The notes: generated by a model not told the origin, from the letters alone. 32,191 bases of DNA from Rhodocyclaceae bacterium (GCA_008933825.1 WBUF01000027.1:1-32191), one strand, 5' to 3'; shown: positions 9,374 through 22,332, counted from the stretch's first letter. Numbers and translations are program-made.

Positions 9374-10603
9374 ATGACAACAGAAAATCAGGGGCATAAA
9401 GCCCGTATCGAATATCTGCGCGTGGAAAATTACCGTGCGCTCAGACACGTTGAGTTCAAGAACATCACGCCGATGACGGCGCTGCTCGGGCCCAATGGCA
9501 GCGGCAAGTCCACCGTTTTTGACGTTTTTGCCTTTCTGTCGGAGTGCTTCGAGTCCGGTCTGCGCCGGGCCTGGGATCGCCGCGGGCGCGCGAAGGAACT
9601 GAAGACTCGCGGCGGCGAGGGGCCAGTCGTGATCGAGATTAAGTACAAGGAACCTAGTTATCCGGTCATTACCTATCACCTTGCCGTGGATGAGCGCAAG
9701 GGCGCTCCTGTCGTGATGGAAGAGTGGCTGCAATGGCGAAGAGGCAGTTATGGGAAGCCGTTCCGTTTCCTGGACTACAGGGAAGGGCATGGCAAAGCCA
9801 TCAGTGGGGAATTGCCGGACGAGCAGGATTCCCGCGTGGATATTCCCTTGAAGTCGTCGGACCTGATCGCCGTCAATGCGCTCGGACAGTTTGCCGAACA
9901 CCCGCGTGTGGCGGCTCTTCGTGATTTCATCACCAGTTGGTACGTCTCCTACTTCTCTGTCGACGAGACGCGCGGACAGCCCGAGGCTGGGCCGCAGGAG
10001 GGGCTGTCTCGCACGGGGGACAATGTCGCAAATGTCATCCAATACCTGGCCGAACAGCATCCGGATCGGCTCGAACATATTTTCAGTGTGTTACGTGCCC
10101 GAGTGCCCCGGGTCGAACGGGTTCTCGCCGAAGCCATGCCCGACGGACGCTTGCTTTTGCAGATCAAGGATGCGCCTTTCGATAATCCGGTGCTGGCGAA
10201 ATTTGCTTCCGATGGAACGCTTAAGATGCTTGCGTATCTCGTGCTTTTGTACGATCCCGCACCGCCACCGTTCGTCGGCATCGAGGAGCCGGAGAATTTT
10301 CTGCACCCGCGCTTGCTGCCCGAACTGGCGGAGGAGTGTCGCGCCGCGTCCGAGCGGTCCCAGTTGCTGGTCACGACGCATTCGCCGTTTTTCGTGAATG
10401 CGTTGGCCGCGGAAGAAGTGCGCGTCCTCTATCGTGATGAACAGGGCTATACGCAGGCGGTGCGTGCAGCCGATATCTCAGGCGTGCCGGAATTCATGGA
10501 AACGGGCGCTTCTCTCGGACATCTCTGGATGGAAGGGCGGTTCGGCGTTGGAGACCCGCTTGTGCGGTCCGGCGCACCCGCAAGGCGGGGGAAGGCCAAA
10601 TGA
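9374..10603 (+). CDS. AAA ATPase, OLD/AAA_21 type (candidate defence ATPase)
   Basis: A 409-residue SMC/OLD-like ATPase. The start [17 protein letters not shown] is typical of AAA_15/AAA_21 proteins. Walker A is GPNGSGKST (39-47), Walker [14 protein letters not shown] (300-312) and the H-loop TTHSPFF (334-340). An in-frame ATG lies at 9356, but GAGGGG at 9362-9367 sits 6 nt before the ATG at 9374, so I prefer the latter. The stop overlaps the DUF4276 start (ATGA). The pair resembles split OLD/PARIS-like ATPase plus TOPRIM-effector systems; that role is inference. Codon use is less GC-biased than in the flanking genes, pointing to transfer. Confidence 0.88.
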   Translation: MTTENQGHKARIEYLRVENYRALRHVEFKNITPMTALLGPNGSGKSTVFDVFAFLSECFESGLRRAWDRRGRAKELKTRGGEGPVVIEIKYKEPSYPVITYHLAVDERKGAPVVMEEWLQWRRGSYGKPFRFLDYREGHGKAISGELPDEQDSRVDIPLKSSDLIAVNALGQFAEHPRVAALRDFITSWYVSYFSVDETRGQPEAGPQEGLSRTGDNVANVIQYLAEQHPDRLEHIFSVLRARVPRVERVLAEAMPDGRLLLQIKDAPFDNPVLAKFASDGTLKMLAYLVLLYDPAPPPFVGIEEPENFLHPRLLPELAEECRAASERSQLLVTTHSPFFVNALAAEEVRVLYRDEQGYTQAVRAADISGVPEFMETGASLGHLWMEGRFGVGDPLVRSGAPARRGKAK

Positions 10604-11238
10604 CGGTCGAGCATGTCGAGTTGCTTGTCGAGGAACCCTCGATGGAAGCCGCGCTCCGCCTGCTTCTGTCGAAGATTCTCGGTGATCTTTCCTTCGAGGT
10701 TTATGCGCATCAGTGCAAGGATGAATTGCTGCTGCGATTGCCGGAGCGCCTCCGTGGCTACGGCCGGCGGTGTAAGAGTGACGCATGGTTTCGCGACAAT
10801 TGCCGCATTGTTGTGGTCGTCGACCGCGATGACGATAGTTGCGTCAGACTCAAACAGCGCCTTGAGAAAGTTGCCAAGGAAGCTGGGCTGCTGACACGTA
10901 CGGCAGCAAAAGGTAAATCCTCCTATGTGGTTGCCAACCGGCTTGCCATTGAAGAGCTTGAGGCCTGGTATTTCGGCGACTGGCATGCAGTGTGTGCGGC
11001 TTACCCGAAAGTGTCCGCTACGGTCCCATCAAAGGCGAGCTACCGCAACCCTGACGATATAGCTGGCGGCACTTGGGAGGCATTCGAGCGCGTGTTACAG
11101 AGGACGGGTTATTTCACCGGCGGGTTGCGCAAGGTCGAGGCCGCCCGTGCGGTCGCGGCCCACATGGAGCCATCGCGAAATACCTCGCAAAGTTTCTGCA
11201 CGTTTCGGGACGTCTTGCTGGAAATGGCTGGCGCGTGA
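10600..11238 (+). CDS. DUF4276 family protein with TOPRIM-like acidic motifs
   Basis: A 212-residue DUF4276-type protein coupled to the upstream ATPase. [17 protein letters not shown] (7-23) resembles the TOPRIM glutamate motif and [11 protein letters not shown] (70-80) the DxD motif, so a metal-dependent nuclease-like fold is plausible. Other family-like segments are [17 protein letters not shown] and [18 protein letters not shown]. ATPase plus DUF4276 pairs are widespread in accessory islands. By analogy with OLD nucleases and AriA/AriB (PARIS), the ATPase would sense or assemble and this protein would cleave nucleic acid. Neither activity is shown by sequence alone. Confidence 0.85.
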   Translation: MTVEHVELLVEEPSMEAALRLLLSKILGDLSFEVYAHQCKDELLLRLPERLRGYGRRCKSDAWFRDNCRIVVVVDRDDDSCVRLKQRLEKVAKEAGLLTRTAAKGKSSYVVANRLAIEELEAWYFGDWHAVCAAYPKVSATVPSKASYRNPDDIAGGTWEAFERVLQRTGYFTGGLRKVEAARAVAAHMEPSRNTSQSFCTFRDVLLEMAGA

Positions 11239-11262
11239 TTCCGTTTGCCGAGAACGCGATGC

Positions 11263-11286
11263 CGCCGTATCGCAGGGACTGACTTT
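11263..11286 (+). repeat. 24-bp dispersed motif, copy 5 (right of island)
   Basis: Exact match 24 bp after the DUF4276 stop codon. It abuts the REP-like palindrome at 11289-11315. Confidence 0.85.
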
Positions 11287-11288
11287 TC

Positions 11289-11315
11289 TGGATTCCCGCT
11301 TTCGCGGGGATGACG
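11289..11315. repeat. REP-like palindrome
   Basis: CTGGATTCCCGC-TTTC-GCGGGGATGACG forms a hairpin (CCCGC 11295-11299 with GCGGG 11304-11308). It matches the common proteobacterial interspersed element whose antisense translation reads RHPRESGNP. It lies between the convergent DUF4276 and boxA genes and may terminate both. Confidence 0.75.
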
Positions 11316-11323
11316 TGTCCCGC

Positions 11324-12535
11324 TCAGTACGTCTCGACGTGATACCGGCTCTTTTCCCGTAGCTGCGGCAGCAGCTTGTCCCAGTCGCCGCCGTGCCGGC
11401 GGCAGACGTCGCGGAATGCTTCGTCGACGCCTTTCTCCATGCCCTTCAGGCCGCACAGGTAGATGTAGCAGTCCGCGTCGTTGAGCCGGCGCCAGACGTC
11501 GTCGTGGCGCTCGCGGATGCGGTCCTGCACGTACTGCTTGGGTTGGCCGGGCACGCGCGAGAAGGCGAAGTTGATGTCGATGAATTCCTTCGGCAGCTTC
11601 ATCAGCGGGCCGAAGTAGGGCAGCTCGTCCGGCGCGCGGGCGCCGAAGAACAGCATCAGGCTGCCGCCTTCCTTGAGGTCGATGCGCCGGCGCCGCCGCT
11701 CGGTCATGGCGCGCATCGGCGCCGAGCCGGTGCCGGTGCAGATCATCATGAGCGAGCTGCCGGGATGGTTGGGCATCAGGAAGTTGGCGCCGAAGGGGCC
11801 GATCACCTGCACCTTGTCGCCCTTCTTCAGGTCGCACAGGTAGTTCGAGCAGACGCCCTTCACCGGCTTCTTCTCGTGGTCCTCGGTGACGCGCTTCACC
11901 GTCAGCGCGCAGTTGTGGTAGCCGGGGCGCTCGCCGTCGCGCGGGCTGGCCACCGAATACAGGCGCACGTGGTGCGGCCGCCCCTGCGCGTCGGTGCCGG
12001 GCGGGACGATGCCGATGTTCTGGCCTTCGAGCAGCGGGAAATGCACGCCGCCGAAGTCGAGCACGATGTGGCGGATGTCGGCGCTGGCGCCCTCGCCGGT
12101 GAGGCGGAAATTGCCGGAGACGGTGGCGGTGATCGGGCCGCGCTCGTTGTAGAGGTTCACCGCCGGCTTCTCGGCCGACCACGGCGCGGCCACCGGGCCG
12201 CCCTGGCCGGCGGTGGCTGCCGAGGTGAGGCGCGCGACGTCATCCGGTTCGCCGACGGCGGTCGCTACCGGCGCCGCGGCCGGCAGTTCGTCCCAGGCGT
12301 ATTGCTCCTCCAGGGTGTAGGGCTTGCCCGGCGCGATGGGGAACCAGTTGTCGATGGCGCCGGTGGGGCAGGGCGGCACGCAGGCGCGGCAGTCGTTGCA
12401 CACCTCGGCCTTCACCACGTAGTTGCGCGAATCGTGGGTGATGGCCTTGACCGGGCAGGTCTCCTCGCAGGTGTTGCAGCGAATGCAGATGCCCGGGTCG
12501 ATGAGGTGCTGCTTGACGAGTTCGGCGGTGCTCAT
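11324..12535 (-). CDS. boxA: Benzoyl-CoA 2,3-epoxidase reductase subunit BoxA
   Basis: A 403-residue iron-sulfur flavoprotein that passes electrons from NADPH to the BoxB oxygenase. The N-terminus has two 4Fe-4S motifs, [11 protein letters not shown] (Cys 17, 20, 23, 27) and [11 protein letters not shown] (Cys 46, 49, 52, 56). A ferredoxin-NADP reductase-like part follows: [12 protein letters not shown] (FAD), [14 protein letters not shown] (NADP) and [16 protein letters not shown]. The start is [10 protein letters not shown] at 12535; the upstream extension is translated repeat DNA. It is the last gene of the leftward box operon, separated from boxB by a repeat element. Length is close to the family norm. 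Confidence 0.96.
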   Translation of the reverse strand: MSTAELVKQHLIDPGICIRCNTCEETCPVKAITHDSRNYVVKAEVCNDCRACVPPCPTGAIDNWFPIAPGKPYTLEEQYAWDELPAAAPVATAVGEPDDVARLTSAATAGQGGPVAAPWSAEKPAVNLYNERGPITATVSGNFRLTGEGASADIRHIVLDFGGVHFPLLEGQNIGIVPPGTDAQGRPHHVRLYSVASPRDGERPGYHNCALTVKRVTEDHEKKPVKGVCSNYLCDLKKGDKVQVIGPFGANFLMPNHPGSSLMMICTGTGSAPMRAMTERRRRRIDLKEGGSLMLFFGARAPDELPYFGPLMKLPKEFIDINFAFSRVPGQPKQYVQDRIRERHDDVWRRLNDADCYIYLCGLKGMEKGVDEAFRDVCRRHGGDWDKLLPQLREKSRYHVETY

Positions 12536-12551
12536 AAGGGCAAAACCTTTC

Positions 12552-12627
12552 ACCACCAAGACACCAAGGACACCAAGCGGCACCAAGATAACTTGGTGTA
12601 CCTTGGTGCTCTTGGTGCCTTGGTGGT
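12552..12627. repeat. Inverted repeat element between boxB and boxA
   Basis: Two 36-bp arms (12552-12587 and 12592-12627), built from repeated CACCAAG on the left and CTTGGTG on the right, form a long imperfect hairpin with a 4-nt loop. It is an interspersed element of the type seen in many betaproteobacteria. It sits inside the box operon, so it could attenuate or process the boxB-boxA transcript. Confidence 0.8.
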
Positions 12628-12638
12628 AGGCATTTTCT

Positions 12639-14063
<1,425 letters not shown>

Positions 14064-14080
14064 GTTGTCTCTCCGTGTAT

Positions 14081-15721
<1,641 letters not shown>

Positions 15722-15753
15722 CTCTGTGCCTCCGTCGGGTTGTCAGCCCCCGG

Positions 15754-15777
15754 CTGCACTGATGAACTAAAGTGCAG
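15754..15777. promoter_or_regulatory. Candidate BoxR operator upstream of boxC
   Basis: A perfect 7-bp inverted repeat CTGCACT-N10-AGTGCAG lies in the 65-bp gap between boxR and boxC. TGCA-containing repeats are, as I recall, the operator signature of BzdR/BoxR regulators. It probably controls boxCBA, separately from boxR. Confidence 0.5.
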
Positions 15778-15786
15778 ACAGAAGCT

Positions 15787-16668
15787 TTAAATCGAAATAT
15801 TGTACATATTCTGCAACTCTTCTTGACTTGCGTCAATAGTTTTATTTGAGGTGTCAATAACCGCATCGGCCAGGCCGTAAAGTTCGTTCCTTTCCGCAAG
15901 GATGCGCCGCAGATCGGCCATCGCCTCCTCGCGTCCCTGCATGGGGCGCAGGTCGCCCTGGGCGATGACGCGCTGCATGTGCTCCTCGGGCGAAGCCTTG
16001 ACCCAGACGGTGTAACAGGCGTTGCGCAGCAGTTCGTAGGTGGCGGCTTCGGTGACGAGACCGCCGCCGGTGGAGATCACGGCGCGATCGTATCGCTCCA
16101 GCACGCGCTCCAGACAGCGCCGCTCGAGTCGGCGGTAGGCGTTGTCGCCGTAGAGCGAGAAGATTTCGCCCATCGGCACGCCGGCTTCGCGCCGGATTTC
16201 CTCGTTCAGTTCGACGAAAGGCACGCCGAGATGCTCGGCCAGAGGGCGGCCCAGGGTCGATTTGCCCGCGCCGCGCAGGCCGATGAGGGCGATGCGGTTG
16301 CGCCGCGTGAGCGGATCCTGCTCGCCGAAGGCGCTGGAGAGGATGGCCTTGGCCTGAAGGAGCTTCTTGGGCGAGAGCTTCTCCAGGTACTGGATCAGCA
16401 GGGTCAGTTCGATCGGATGGCCTTCCCGCTCGCTCAGCAGCTCGGTGAGCGGAGTCTCGAGTGCTCCCGCCACCTGGCGCAGCAGCAGGATGGAAATATT
16501 GCCCTGTCCGCTCTCGAGCTGGGCAAGATAACGCTCGGATACCTCGGACTTGCCGGCCAGTGCCTTGCGCGACAGGCCGAGGCGGGTGCGGGCGTCGCGC
16601 ACGCGGGCGCCTAGCTGCTGAAGATAGCTGACGTCCTCATCGGGGGCTGCGGTTGGCTCGGCGTTCAT
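15787..16668 (-). CDS. boxR: BoxR-type transcriptional regulator (XRE HTH + shikimate kinase-like domain)
   Basis: A 293-residue two-domain regulator. The N-terminal XRE helix-turn-helix (about 15-72; LGLSRKALAGKSEVSERYLAQLESGQGNISILLLRQVA) is fused to a C-terminal shikimate-kinase-like domain (about 120-285) with Walker A GLRGAGKST (130-138) and ISTGGGLV. This fusion is specific to BzdR and BoxR, which sense benzoyl-CoA through the kinase-like domain and derepress the bzd or box genes. It opens the leftward cluster, divergent from the ligase operon, as expected for a local repressor. Confidence 0.96.
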   Translation of the reverse strand: MNAEPTAAPDEDVSYLQQLGARVRDARTRLGLSRKALAGKSEVSERYLAQLESGQGNISILLLRQVAGALETPLTELLSEREGHPIELTLLIQYLEKLSPKKLLQAKAILSSAFGEQDPLTRRNRIALIGLRGAGKSTLGRPLAEHLGVPFVELNEEIRREAGVPMGEIFSLYGDNAYRRLERRCLERVLERYDRAVISTGGGLVTEAATYELLRNACYTVWVKASPEEHMQRVIAQGDLRPMQGREEAMADLRRILAERNELYGLADAVIDTSNKTIDASQEELQNMYNISI

Positions 16669-16860
16669 TGCTCACCCTTTGTATATCAAAGGCTTGTTTG
16701 ATATTCGCATATTAGCACGGCGCAATGCACTATAACCCTCGTGGTGGTGGCGTCATGAATTATACTGAGCCTGTAATCGTGAATCCGACGGTTTTCATCT
16801 AAATATGCCGGATTTATTTTACGCACTATACTGCAATCTCTTTTCGGGAGACAAGCTGAA
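16669..16860. promoter_or_regulatory. Divergent control region between boxR and the ligase operon
   Basis: This 192-bp AT-rich region separates boxR from the DUF4863-ligase operon. A perfect inverted repeat ATATCAAA-GGCTTG-TTTGATAT (16683-16704) lies 15 bp before boxR. ATGCACTATAAC (16725-16736) and CGCACTATACTGCAA (16822-16836) share GCACTATA and TGCA half-sites and are candidate BoxR operators. TATACT at 16827-16832 could be the rightward -10 box, about 28 bp before the gene, placing an operator across it; no good -35 is visible. CGGGAG before 16861 is the ribosome site. Confidence 0.55.
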
Positions 16861-17334
16861 ATGGGAAATATCACCATCGAGGAATTCACCGACCTGATGG
16901 CTGGCATTACCTCGCGCATTGCGGGTCGGCCGCTTGACGATCAACTCCAGGCCAGGTTGAACGCCGAGTTTCCGGCTGGGGGCGCCGAATTTGGACGCAT
17001 CGTCCAAGCCTGCCAGGAGGCCATCGCCGCCGGCTGGATGTGCGACCGGGAGGCGGGCGGCATCAAGTTCGGTCGCGTCATCAAGCCGTGCGAGGCCATC
17101 CACGGCTTCAGCGTCGACGTGGTGGTGATGGACAGCATCAAGGGCCCACACCATCGCCATCCGAATGGCGAGATCGACATGATCATGCCGCTCGACGCCG
17201 GTGCGCAATTCGATGGCGTTGGCCAGGGTTGGCTGGTCTATCCGGCCGGCCACGCGCATCACCCGACCGTCAGCGGCGGCAAGGCTATCGTGCTCTACCT
17301 GTTGCCGGGCGGCGCGATAGAATTCACCAAATAG
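16861..17334 (+). CDS. DUF4863 cupin-like protein (hydroxylaminobenzoate lyase family)
   Basis: A 157-residue single-domain protein with cupin-like metal ligands: GPHHRHPNGEID (His 97, 98, 100, Glu 104) and PAGHAHHPTV (His 131, 133, 134). From memory this is the DUF4863 family that includes 4-hydroxylaminobenzoate lyase PnbB, and such proteins recur beside benzoate-CoA ligases. It is first in the rightward operon, 65 bp before the ligase. In this context a role in benzoyl-CoA or substituted-benzoate metabolism is likely, but lyase activity on hydroxylaminobenzoate is only a family-level guess. Confidence 0.8.
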   Translation: MGNITIEEFTDLMAGITSRIAGRPLDDQLQARLNAEFPAGGAEFGRIVQACQEAIAAGWMCDREAGGIKFGRVIKPCEAIHGFSVDVVVMDSIKGPHHRHPNGEIDMIMPLDAGAQFDGVGQGWLVYPAGHAHHPTVSGGKAIVLYLLPGGAIEFTK

Positions 17335-17399
17335 AGGTCCGGCTCCGGCCCGACCTGGCCGTCGGCCTGGAGGCCGAACTACAAAAAAAGGAGGAGAAC

Positions 17400-18980
<1,581 letters not shown>

Positions 18981-18987
18981 CCCGTTC

Positions 18988-19677
18988 ATGCGCGTCCTGA
19001 TCGTCGAGGACGACCTCGACATCGCCACCAACCTCTACGAGTTCCTCGAGAGCCGCGGCAACACGGTCGACATGGCGCGCGACGGCGTCAGCGGCATGCA
19101 CCTGGCCACTTCCGGCGATTTCGATGCCATCGTGCTCGACCTCGGCCTGCCCGGCATGGACGGCCTGCGCCTGTGCCAGAAGCTGCGCCGCGAGGCGCGC
19201 CAGGACGTGCCGGTGCTGATCCTCACTGCGCGCGACGTGCTCGACGACAAGCTGGCTGCATTCGACTGCGGCGCCGACGACTATCTCGTCAAGCCCTTCG
19301 CCCTGCGCGAGGTCGAGGCGCGGCTGAAGGCGCTGGTGTTGCGCCGTCGCGGCCGCGTCATCGATCGCAAGCTCGTCTCCGGCGCGATCGAGTTCGACAC
19401 CGCCAGCCTGGCCGTTGCCGTGGACGGCCGGCCGGTGCACCTCTCGCGCAAGTGCCTGCGCCTGCTGGAGATGATGATGACCGAGCCGAACCGCGTGTAC
19501 GCCCGCACCGAGCTGGAGCAGGCGCTGTGGGGCGACGAGCATCCGCAGAGCGACTCGCTGCGCAGCCACATGCACATGCTGCGCCGGGCGCTGACCGATG
19601 CACGCGGCCATTCGCCGATCGAGACGGTGCATGGCGTCGGCTACCGCTTCGCATCGGTCGATGTCGGTCAGGCATAG
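18988..19677 (+). CDS. OmpR-family response regulator
   Basis: A 229-residue two-component regulator. The receiver domain (1-118) has acidic pocket EDD 7-9, phospho-acceptor D51, T80 and K102 (YLVKPF). The C-terminal winged helix (about 130-225) ends HSPIETVHGVGYRFASV, typical of OmpR/PhoB DNA-binding domains. It starts 7 bp after the ligase and overlaps the kinase gene by 17 bp, so it is part of the benzoate operon. A two-component system here is additional to BoxR; its target promoter may be the transporter region at 21002-21126, an inference from position. Confidence 0.94.
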   Translation: MRVLIVEDDLDIATNLYEFLESRGNTVDMARDGVSGMHLATSGDFDAIVLDLGLPGMDGLRLCQKLRREARQDVPVLILTARDVLDDKLAAFDCGADDYLVKPFALREVEARLKALVLRRRGRVIDRKLVSGAIEFDTASLAVAVDGRPVHLSRKCLRLLEMMMTEPNRVYARTELEQALWGDEHPQSDSLRSHMHMLRRALTDARGHSPIETVHGVGYRFASVDVGQA

Positions 19678-21001
19678 CCTTCGCCTCAAGTTCGCCTTCA
19701 CCTTCGCCCTGGTCGGCGCGGTGCTGGTGCTGATCCACGCCGTCGCCATCCTGCAGCTCAACCGCCAGCAGGAGGCGCAGCTGATCGACCAGATCGTCTC
19801 CGACGAGATGGAGGGCCTGCTGCAGCAGTACGAGCGGGTCGGCGACCTCGACGGCCCGCCCTATCGCGAGCTGCAGCGCTTCGACGTTCGGCCCGACACG
19901 CAGGCGCTGTCCCTGCGCAAGTGGTTCCGCGCGAGCTGGCTGGTGCATGGCTACGCCACGCGCGGCGCAGATGAGCGGCGCCAGCTGCCGGAGGAGTTGC
20001 GCCACCTCGATCCGGGCTTTCACGACGTCACCAGCGGTGCCAACCGTTACCGCGTCGAGGTGCGCGAGATCGGCAGCATGCGCTTCTACATCGCCTATTC
20101 GGTCTCGCTGCACGAGGAAAGGGCGCGCGCCTTCACCGTCGCGCTGGTGCTGGGCGCCGCCTTCACCGCCCTGGTCACGGCCCTCATCGGGCTGTGGGCC
20201 TCGGGCTGGCTGACGCGCCACGTGGTGGACCTGGCGCGGCGCGTGCGCCAACTGGACAGCCGCAGCGGCGAGAGCGGGCTCGAGCGCTTCTACCCCGAGC
20301 GAGAGGTGGCCGAGCTGGCTGCCGCCTTCGATGCCTACCATGCGCGCATGGCGCGGCTGCTGGAGCGCGAGCGCGCCTTCACCGCCGACGTCAGCCACGA
20401 GCTGCGCACGCCGCTCACCTCCATCCAGACCGGCTGCGAACTGATGCTGGAAGACCGGGACCTGTCGCCCAAGGCGCGCGAGCGGCTGGAGAAGATCGAT
20501 TCCGCCGCCGCGCGCCTGGCCGAGCTGGTGAACGCCTTCCTGCTGATGGCGCGCGAGGAGGCCGACGGCATCCGCGGAGAGGTGGACCTGCGCGAGTGCG
20601 TCGAGGAAGTGGCCGAGGGCGTGCGCGAACGCGCCGTGGCGAAGGGACTGACTTTGCTGGTCGACGCCCCGGATAGCCTGCCACTGCGCGTGCCGCGCCG
20701 GGCGCTCCACGTGGTGCTCTCCAATCTGCTGGCCAACGCGGTGAGCTATACCGAGCGCGGCACGGTGGCGCTGCGCACCCGCGGCGGCACCGTCGAGATC
20801 ACCGACACCGGCCGCGGCATGGCGCCGGAACAGCTGCCGGAACTCTTTCGCCGCTTCCGCCGCGGCGACGTGCGCGGTGCGGGGGATGGCTTCGGCCTGG
20901 GACTGGCCATCGTCAAGCGCATCTGCGAGCAGGCCGGCTGGCGCATCAGCATCGAGCTGCGCGCCGAGGGCGGCACGCGGGTGCTGCTGGACCTGATTTG
21001 A
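19661..21001 (+). CDS. Sensor histidine kinase
   Basis: A 446-residue membrane kinase partnered with the preceding regulator. TM1 is about residues 10-32 and TM2 about 157-181, enclosing a periplasmic sensor of about 120 residues of no family I recognise. A HAMP-like linker follows. The H-box FTADVSHELRTPL has H246, the N-box is LSNLLANAVSY, G1 DTGRGMAPEQ and G2 GFGLGLAIVKRI. I chose the ATG at 19661 (MSVRHSLRLKF) because it puts a basic N-terminus directly before TM1; earlier in-frame Mets are antisense-like tails inside the regulator gene. Carries motif copy 6 in its coding sequence. Confidence 0.92.
   Translation: MSVRHSLRLKFAFTFALVGAVLVLIHAVAILQLNRQQEAQLIDQIVSDEMEGLLQQYERVGDLDGPPYRELQRFDVRPDTQALSLRKWFRASWLVHGYATRGADERRQLPEELRHLDPGFHDVTSGANRYRVEVREIGSMRFYIAYSVSLHEERARAFTVALVLGAAFTALVTALIGLWASGWLTRHVVDLARRVRQLDSRSGESGLERFYPEREVAELAAAFDAYHARMARLLERERAFTADVSHELRTPLTSIQTGCELMLEDRDLSPKARERLEKIDSAAARLAELVNAFLLMAREEADGIRGEVDLRECVEEVAEGVRERAVAKGLTLLVDAPDSLPLRVPRRALHVVLSNLLANAVSYTERGTVALRTRGGTVEITDTGRGMAPEQLPELFRRFRRGDVRGAGDGFGLGLAIVKRICEQAGWRISIELRAEGGTRVLLDLI
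20632..20655 (+). repeat. 24-bp dispersed motif, copy 6 (in histidine kinase gene)
   Basis: Exact match in coding sense, encoding A-V-A-K-G-L-T-L, the same phase as the other coding copies. Confidence 0.8.
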
Positions 21002-21126
21002 CAAAGATTTGACAAACCCATGACATGGATTTCACCAGGCCGGGCTAGACTGGCACGGCTGAACCATGTCCGCAAGAGGGGCATGGCATCGCTACCAATA
21101 AATTGACTGACCTGGAGGAGACAAGC
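21002..21126 (+). promoter_or_regulatory. Probable promoter region of the ABC transporter operon
   Basis: This 125-bp gap holds two TTGACA boxes (20998-21003 and 21009-21014) but no well-spaced -10; TAGACT at 21046 is too far away. The GGAGGAG ribosome site is at 21114-21120. A separate promoter here is likely because the binding protein is usually made in excess, but the exact start is not resolved. Confidence 0.4.
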
Positions 21127-22332
21127 ATGAGCAGCAACGAAAAAGGTTTCGATCGCCGCGAGTTTCTCAAGAGCACGGCTGCGGTGGCGGGGGCCACCGC
21201 CGTCGGCACCCTGGCGCCCCTGGGCGCCGCGATGGCCCAGGCGGGCAAGATCAAGGTCGGGCTGATGCTGCCCTACACCGGCACCTACGCCGCGCTCGGC
21301 GTGGCCATCACCAACGGCTTCAAGCTGGCGGTGGAGGAGCGCGGCGGCAAGCTGGGCGGGCGCGAGATCGAGTACATCGTCGTGGACGACGAGTCGAACC
21401 CGGCAAAGGCTCCGGAGAATGCCAACAAGCTGGTCCAGCGCGACAAGGTCGATGTCGTCATCGGCACGGTGCATTCCGGCGTCGCCATGGGCATGGCCAA
21501 GGTGATCCGAGAAACCGGCACGCTGTGGATCAACCCGAACGCCGGCGCCGACGAGGTTACCGGGCCGCTGTGCGCGCCCAACATCTTCCGCACTTCATTC
21601 TCCAACTGGCAGACCACCCACGCCCTCGGCAAGGTGCTGAAGGCGAAAGGCCACAAGAACGCCGTCTTCATCACCTGGAAGTATGCGGCCGGGGAGCAGA
21701 TGATGCAGGGTTTCAAGGAAGGTTTCGAGAAGGAGGGCGGCAAGCTCATCAAGGAGCTGTACACCCCCTTCCCGCAGGTCGAGTTCCAGGCCTTGCTCAC
21801 CGAGATCGCCAGCATCAAGCCGGACGCAGTGGTGTCCTTCTTCGCCGGCGGCGGTGCCGCCAAGTTCCTCAAGGACTATGCCGCGGCCGGCCTCAAGGGC
21901 AAGATCCCCCTCTACGGCTCGGGCTTCCTCACCGACGGCGTGCTGGAAGCCGTCGGCGATGCGGCCGAGGGTGTCGAGACCACGCTGCACTACGCCGACA
22001 GCCTGAACACCAAGAAGGACAACGCCTTCCGCCTGGCCTATGCCAAGACCTACAAACTGCAGCCGGACGTGTATGCGGTGCAGGGCTACGATGCCGGCCA
22101 GCTTCTGGCGGCCGGCCTCGACGCCGTCAAGGGCAACATCTCGAACAAGGCCGGCATGATCAAGGCCATGGAGAGCGCCAAGATCGACAGCCCGCGCGGC
22201 GCGTGGACCCTGTCCAAGGCGCACAACCCCGTGCAGGACATGTACCTGCGCAAGGTCGTCGGCAAGCAGAACCTGGTGCAGGGCGTGGCCTGGAAGGCGC
22301 TGGCCGACCCGGCCAAGGGCTGCAAGGCGTAA
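21127..22332 (+). CDS. Branched-chain-amino-acid-type ABC transporter substrate-binding protein (likely benzoate)
   Basis: A 401-residue periplasmic binding protein of the LivJ/Peripla_BP_6 type. It has a Tat-like signal (DRREFLKSTAAVAGATAVGTL, Arg 10-11; cleavage near AMAQA, about residue 39), then KIKVGLMLPYTGTYAALGVAITNGFKLAVEERGGKLGGREIEYIVVDDESNPAKA. An upstream TTG at 21103 is in frame, but the ATG at 21127 has the GGAGGAG site and begins the signal peptide. It leads a five-gene importer inside the benzoate cluster, so benzoate or a related aromatic acid is the probable ligand; leucine-type ligands cannot be excluded by sequence. Confidence 0.93.
   Translation: MSSNEKGFDRREFLKSTAAVAGATAVGTLAPLGAAMAQAGKIKVGLMLPYTGTYAALGVAITNGFKLAVEERGGKLGGREIEYIVVDDESNPAKAPENANKLVQRDKVDVVIGTVHSGVAMGMAKVIRETGTLWINPNAGADEVTGPLCAPNIFRTSFSNWQTTHALGKVLKAKGHKNAVFITWKYAAGEQMMQGFKEGFEKEGGKLIKELYTPFPQVEFQALLTEIASIKPDAVVSFFAGGGAAKFLKDYAAAGLKGKIPLYGSGFLTDGVLEAVGDAAEGVETTLHYADSLNTKKDNAFRLAYAKTYKLQPDVYAVQGYDAGQLLAAGLDAVKGNISNKAGMIKAMESAKIDSPRGAWTLSKAHNPVQDMYLRKVVGKQNLVQGVAWKALADPAKGCKA

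Noticed and set aside
7967..10078. A 703-codon open frame on the minus strand
   Set aside because: It runs antisense across the hydrolase, MDR and ATPase genes, all with clear family motifs; it has no recognisable domain and is an effect of high GC.
11109..12182. Minus-strand frame containing RHPRESGNP
   Set aside because: This is the usual spurious translation of the REP-like palindrome joined to a shadow of boxA.
21046..21062. TGGCAC as a sigma-54 promoter before the transporter
   Set aside because: The required TTGCA-like half at the right spacing is absent.
21098..21111. TTGACTGACCTGG as another copy of the dispersed motif
   Set aside because: It matches only GACTGAC, lacks TTT and has no CGCCGT at the right distance.
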